A DNA stretch of 64,000 nucleotides from Rachicladosporium sp. CCFEE 5018 (Eukaryota; Ascomycota; Dothideomycetes; Cladosporiales; Cladosporiaceae), in contig KZ111140.1 of assembly GCA_002077045.2 (NCBI GenBank), positions 1,453,856 through 1,517,855 on the forward strand, given 5' to 3'. How positions within the stretch are numbered: position 1 is the first letter of the stretch; each line of letters starts with the position of its first letter. The notes beneath the pieces were generated by a model. The model was given only the letters and a program-made list of their open reading frames with translations. It did no database searches and had not been told where the DNA came from. Shown piece after piece: positions 63,709-64,000 of this stretch. A program made the position numbers and the translations under genes.

Positions 63709-64000
63709 TCATCTACCTCCATACCCATCGCTGTATATCACTCCCTGACTAGGCGTAGCCTGCGCTCCCAGCTCATTCCTGGTCAAGCTATCGCCAGCCC
63801 TCTTATGAGTACTCGCGAATCCTGGCTGTACTGGAGCCGGTGGACTGCCGACCGTGCTATCGAAGCCCTCGAACTCCAAACCTTCATCCGGACTGTTGCC
63901 TAAGGGTGGACTATGTGTGCCGCCGAACGTCGGGATCTGGTCTTGCGATAGCGTCCGTCTAGAGCTGCGGCGAGGCACGTAGGGCGGGCGCGATGGATGC
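63709..64000 (-). CDS. TRP-like ion channel, C-terminal end only (copy C)
   Basis: The last 97 codons of the gene equivalent to 39739-43186, running off the right edge of the window. It covers the Ser/Pro-rich cytosolic tail (RRTLSQDQIPTFGGTHSPPL and the final ATPSQGVIYSDGYGGR), nearly identical to copy B. Whether this copy has the frame break seen in copy B cannot be told from the window. Confidence 0.9.
   Translation of the reverse strand, partial: HPSRPPYVPRRSSRRTLSQDQIPTFGGTHSPPLGNSPDEGLEFEGFDSTVGSPPAPVQPGFASTHKRAGDSLTRNELGAQATPSQGVIYSDGYGGR

Larger units (their letters stand above)
60421..64000. repeat. Duplicated block, copy C (right half)
   Basis: Colinear with 36451-40030 (offset 23970, 23969 around RIB7). 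Contains the glutaminase 5' part, RIB7 and the 3' end of the TRP-like gene in the same order and orientation as copy B. The glutaminase part is almost identical to copy B; the rest differs markedly. Homology runs to the window end. Confidence 0.97.

Overview
The window is nuclear DNA of an ascomycete fungus. Genes carry short (about 50-120 bp) GT-AG introns, coding DNA is moderately GC-rich, and the repertoire is Pezizomycotina-like: secreted GtaA-type glutaminase, TRP-like channel, NACHT NTPase, flavohemoglobin, PEX2, kinesin-8. A whole gene block occurs in two diverged, colinear copies, which fits a diploid or hybrid black yeast of the Dothideomycetes (Hortaea werneckii and relatives are known for this). 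The species is inference; the duplication is seen directly.

Layout. 1-4512: STI1, an MBL-fold hydrolase and the 3' part of a glutaminase gene (copy A). 4513-4612: 100 N. 4613-60320: one continuous piece with kinesin-8, a NACHT/NLR-like gene, RBM8A/Y14, a Nudix hydrolase, an ammonium transporter, a GFA-family protein, an aldehyde dehydrogenase, a flavohemoglobin, PEX2, UGP1 and a dihydroneopterin-aldolase protein. These are followed by a complete second copy of the block (copy B: STI1, MBL, glutaminase, RIB7, TRP-like channel; 31810-43186). Then come a gene-poor, repeat-rich island (43.2-50.8 kb), an alpha/beta hydrolase, a PPxY protein, an SCP2-type thiolase, a Myb-like factor, a RidA protein and DOM34 cut off by the sequence end. 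60321-60420: 100 N. 60421-64000: the 5' part of the glutaminase, RIB7 and the end of the TRP-like gene (copy C).

Main result. A and C are the two halves of one locus. In copy-B coordinates A ends at 36320 and C begins at 36451, so only 130 bp of one glutaminase exon is missing between them, yet 55.7 kb containing the homologous copy B sits there between two 100-N gaps. The simplest reading is a scaffolding error in which a contig of one haplotype or homeolog was placed inside a small gap of the other. The break falls inside a roughly 2-kb tract where the copies are almost identical, while sequence on both sides differs by around 10% or more. That mosaic suggests gene conversion or partial loss of heterozygosity, and explains why assembly failed there.

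Other points: single-base frame breaks in UGP1, an alpha/beta hydrolase and the TRP-like gene (the last at GCG-TGA-T); a 53-bp-unit minisatellite with 13 units; a lineage-specific reading frame split by one TAG; a 14-nt microexon in the RidA gene; and a nitrogen/aldehyde/NO stress neighbourhood at 18.9-25.5 kb.
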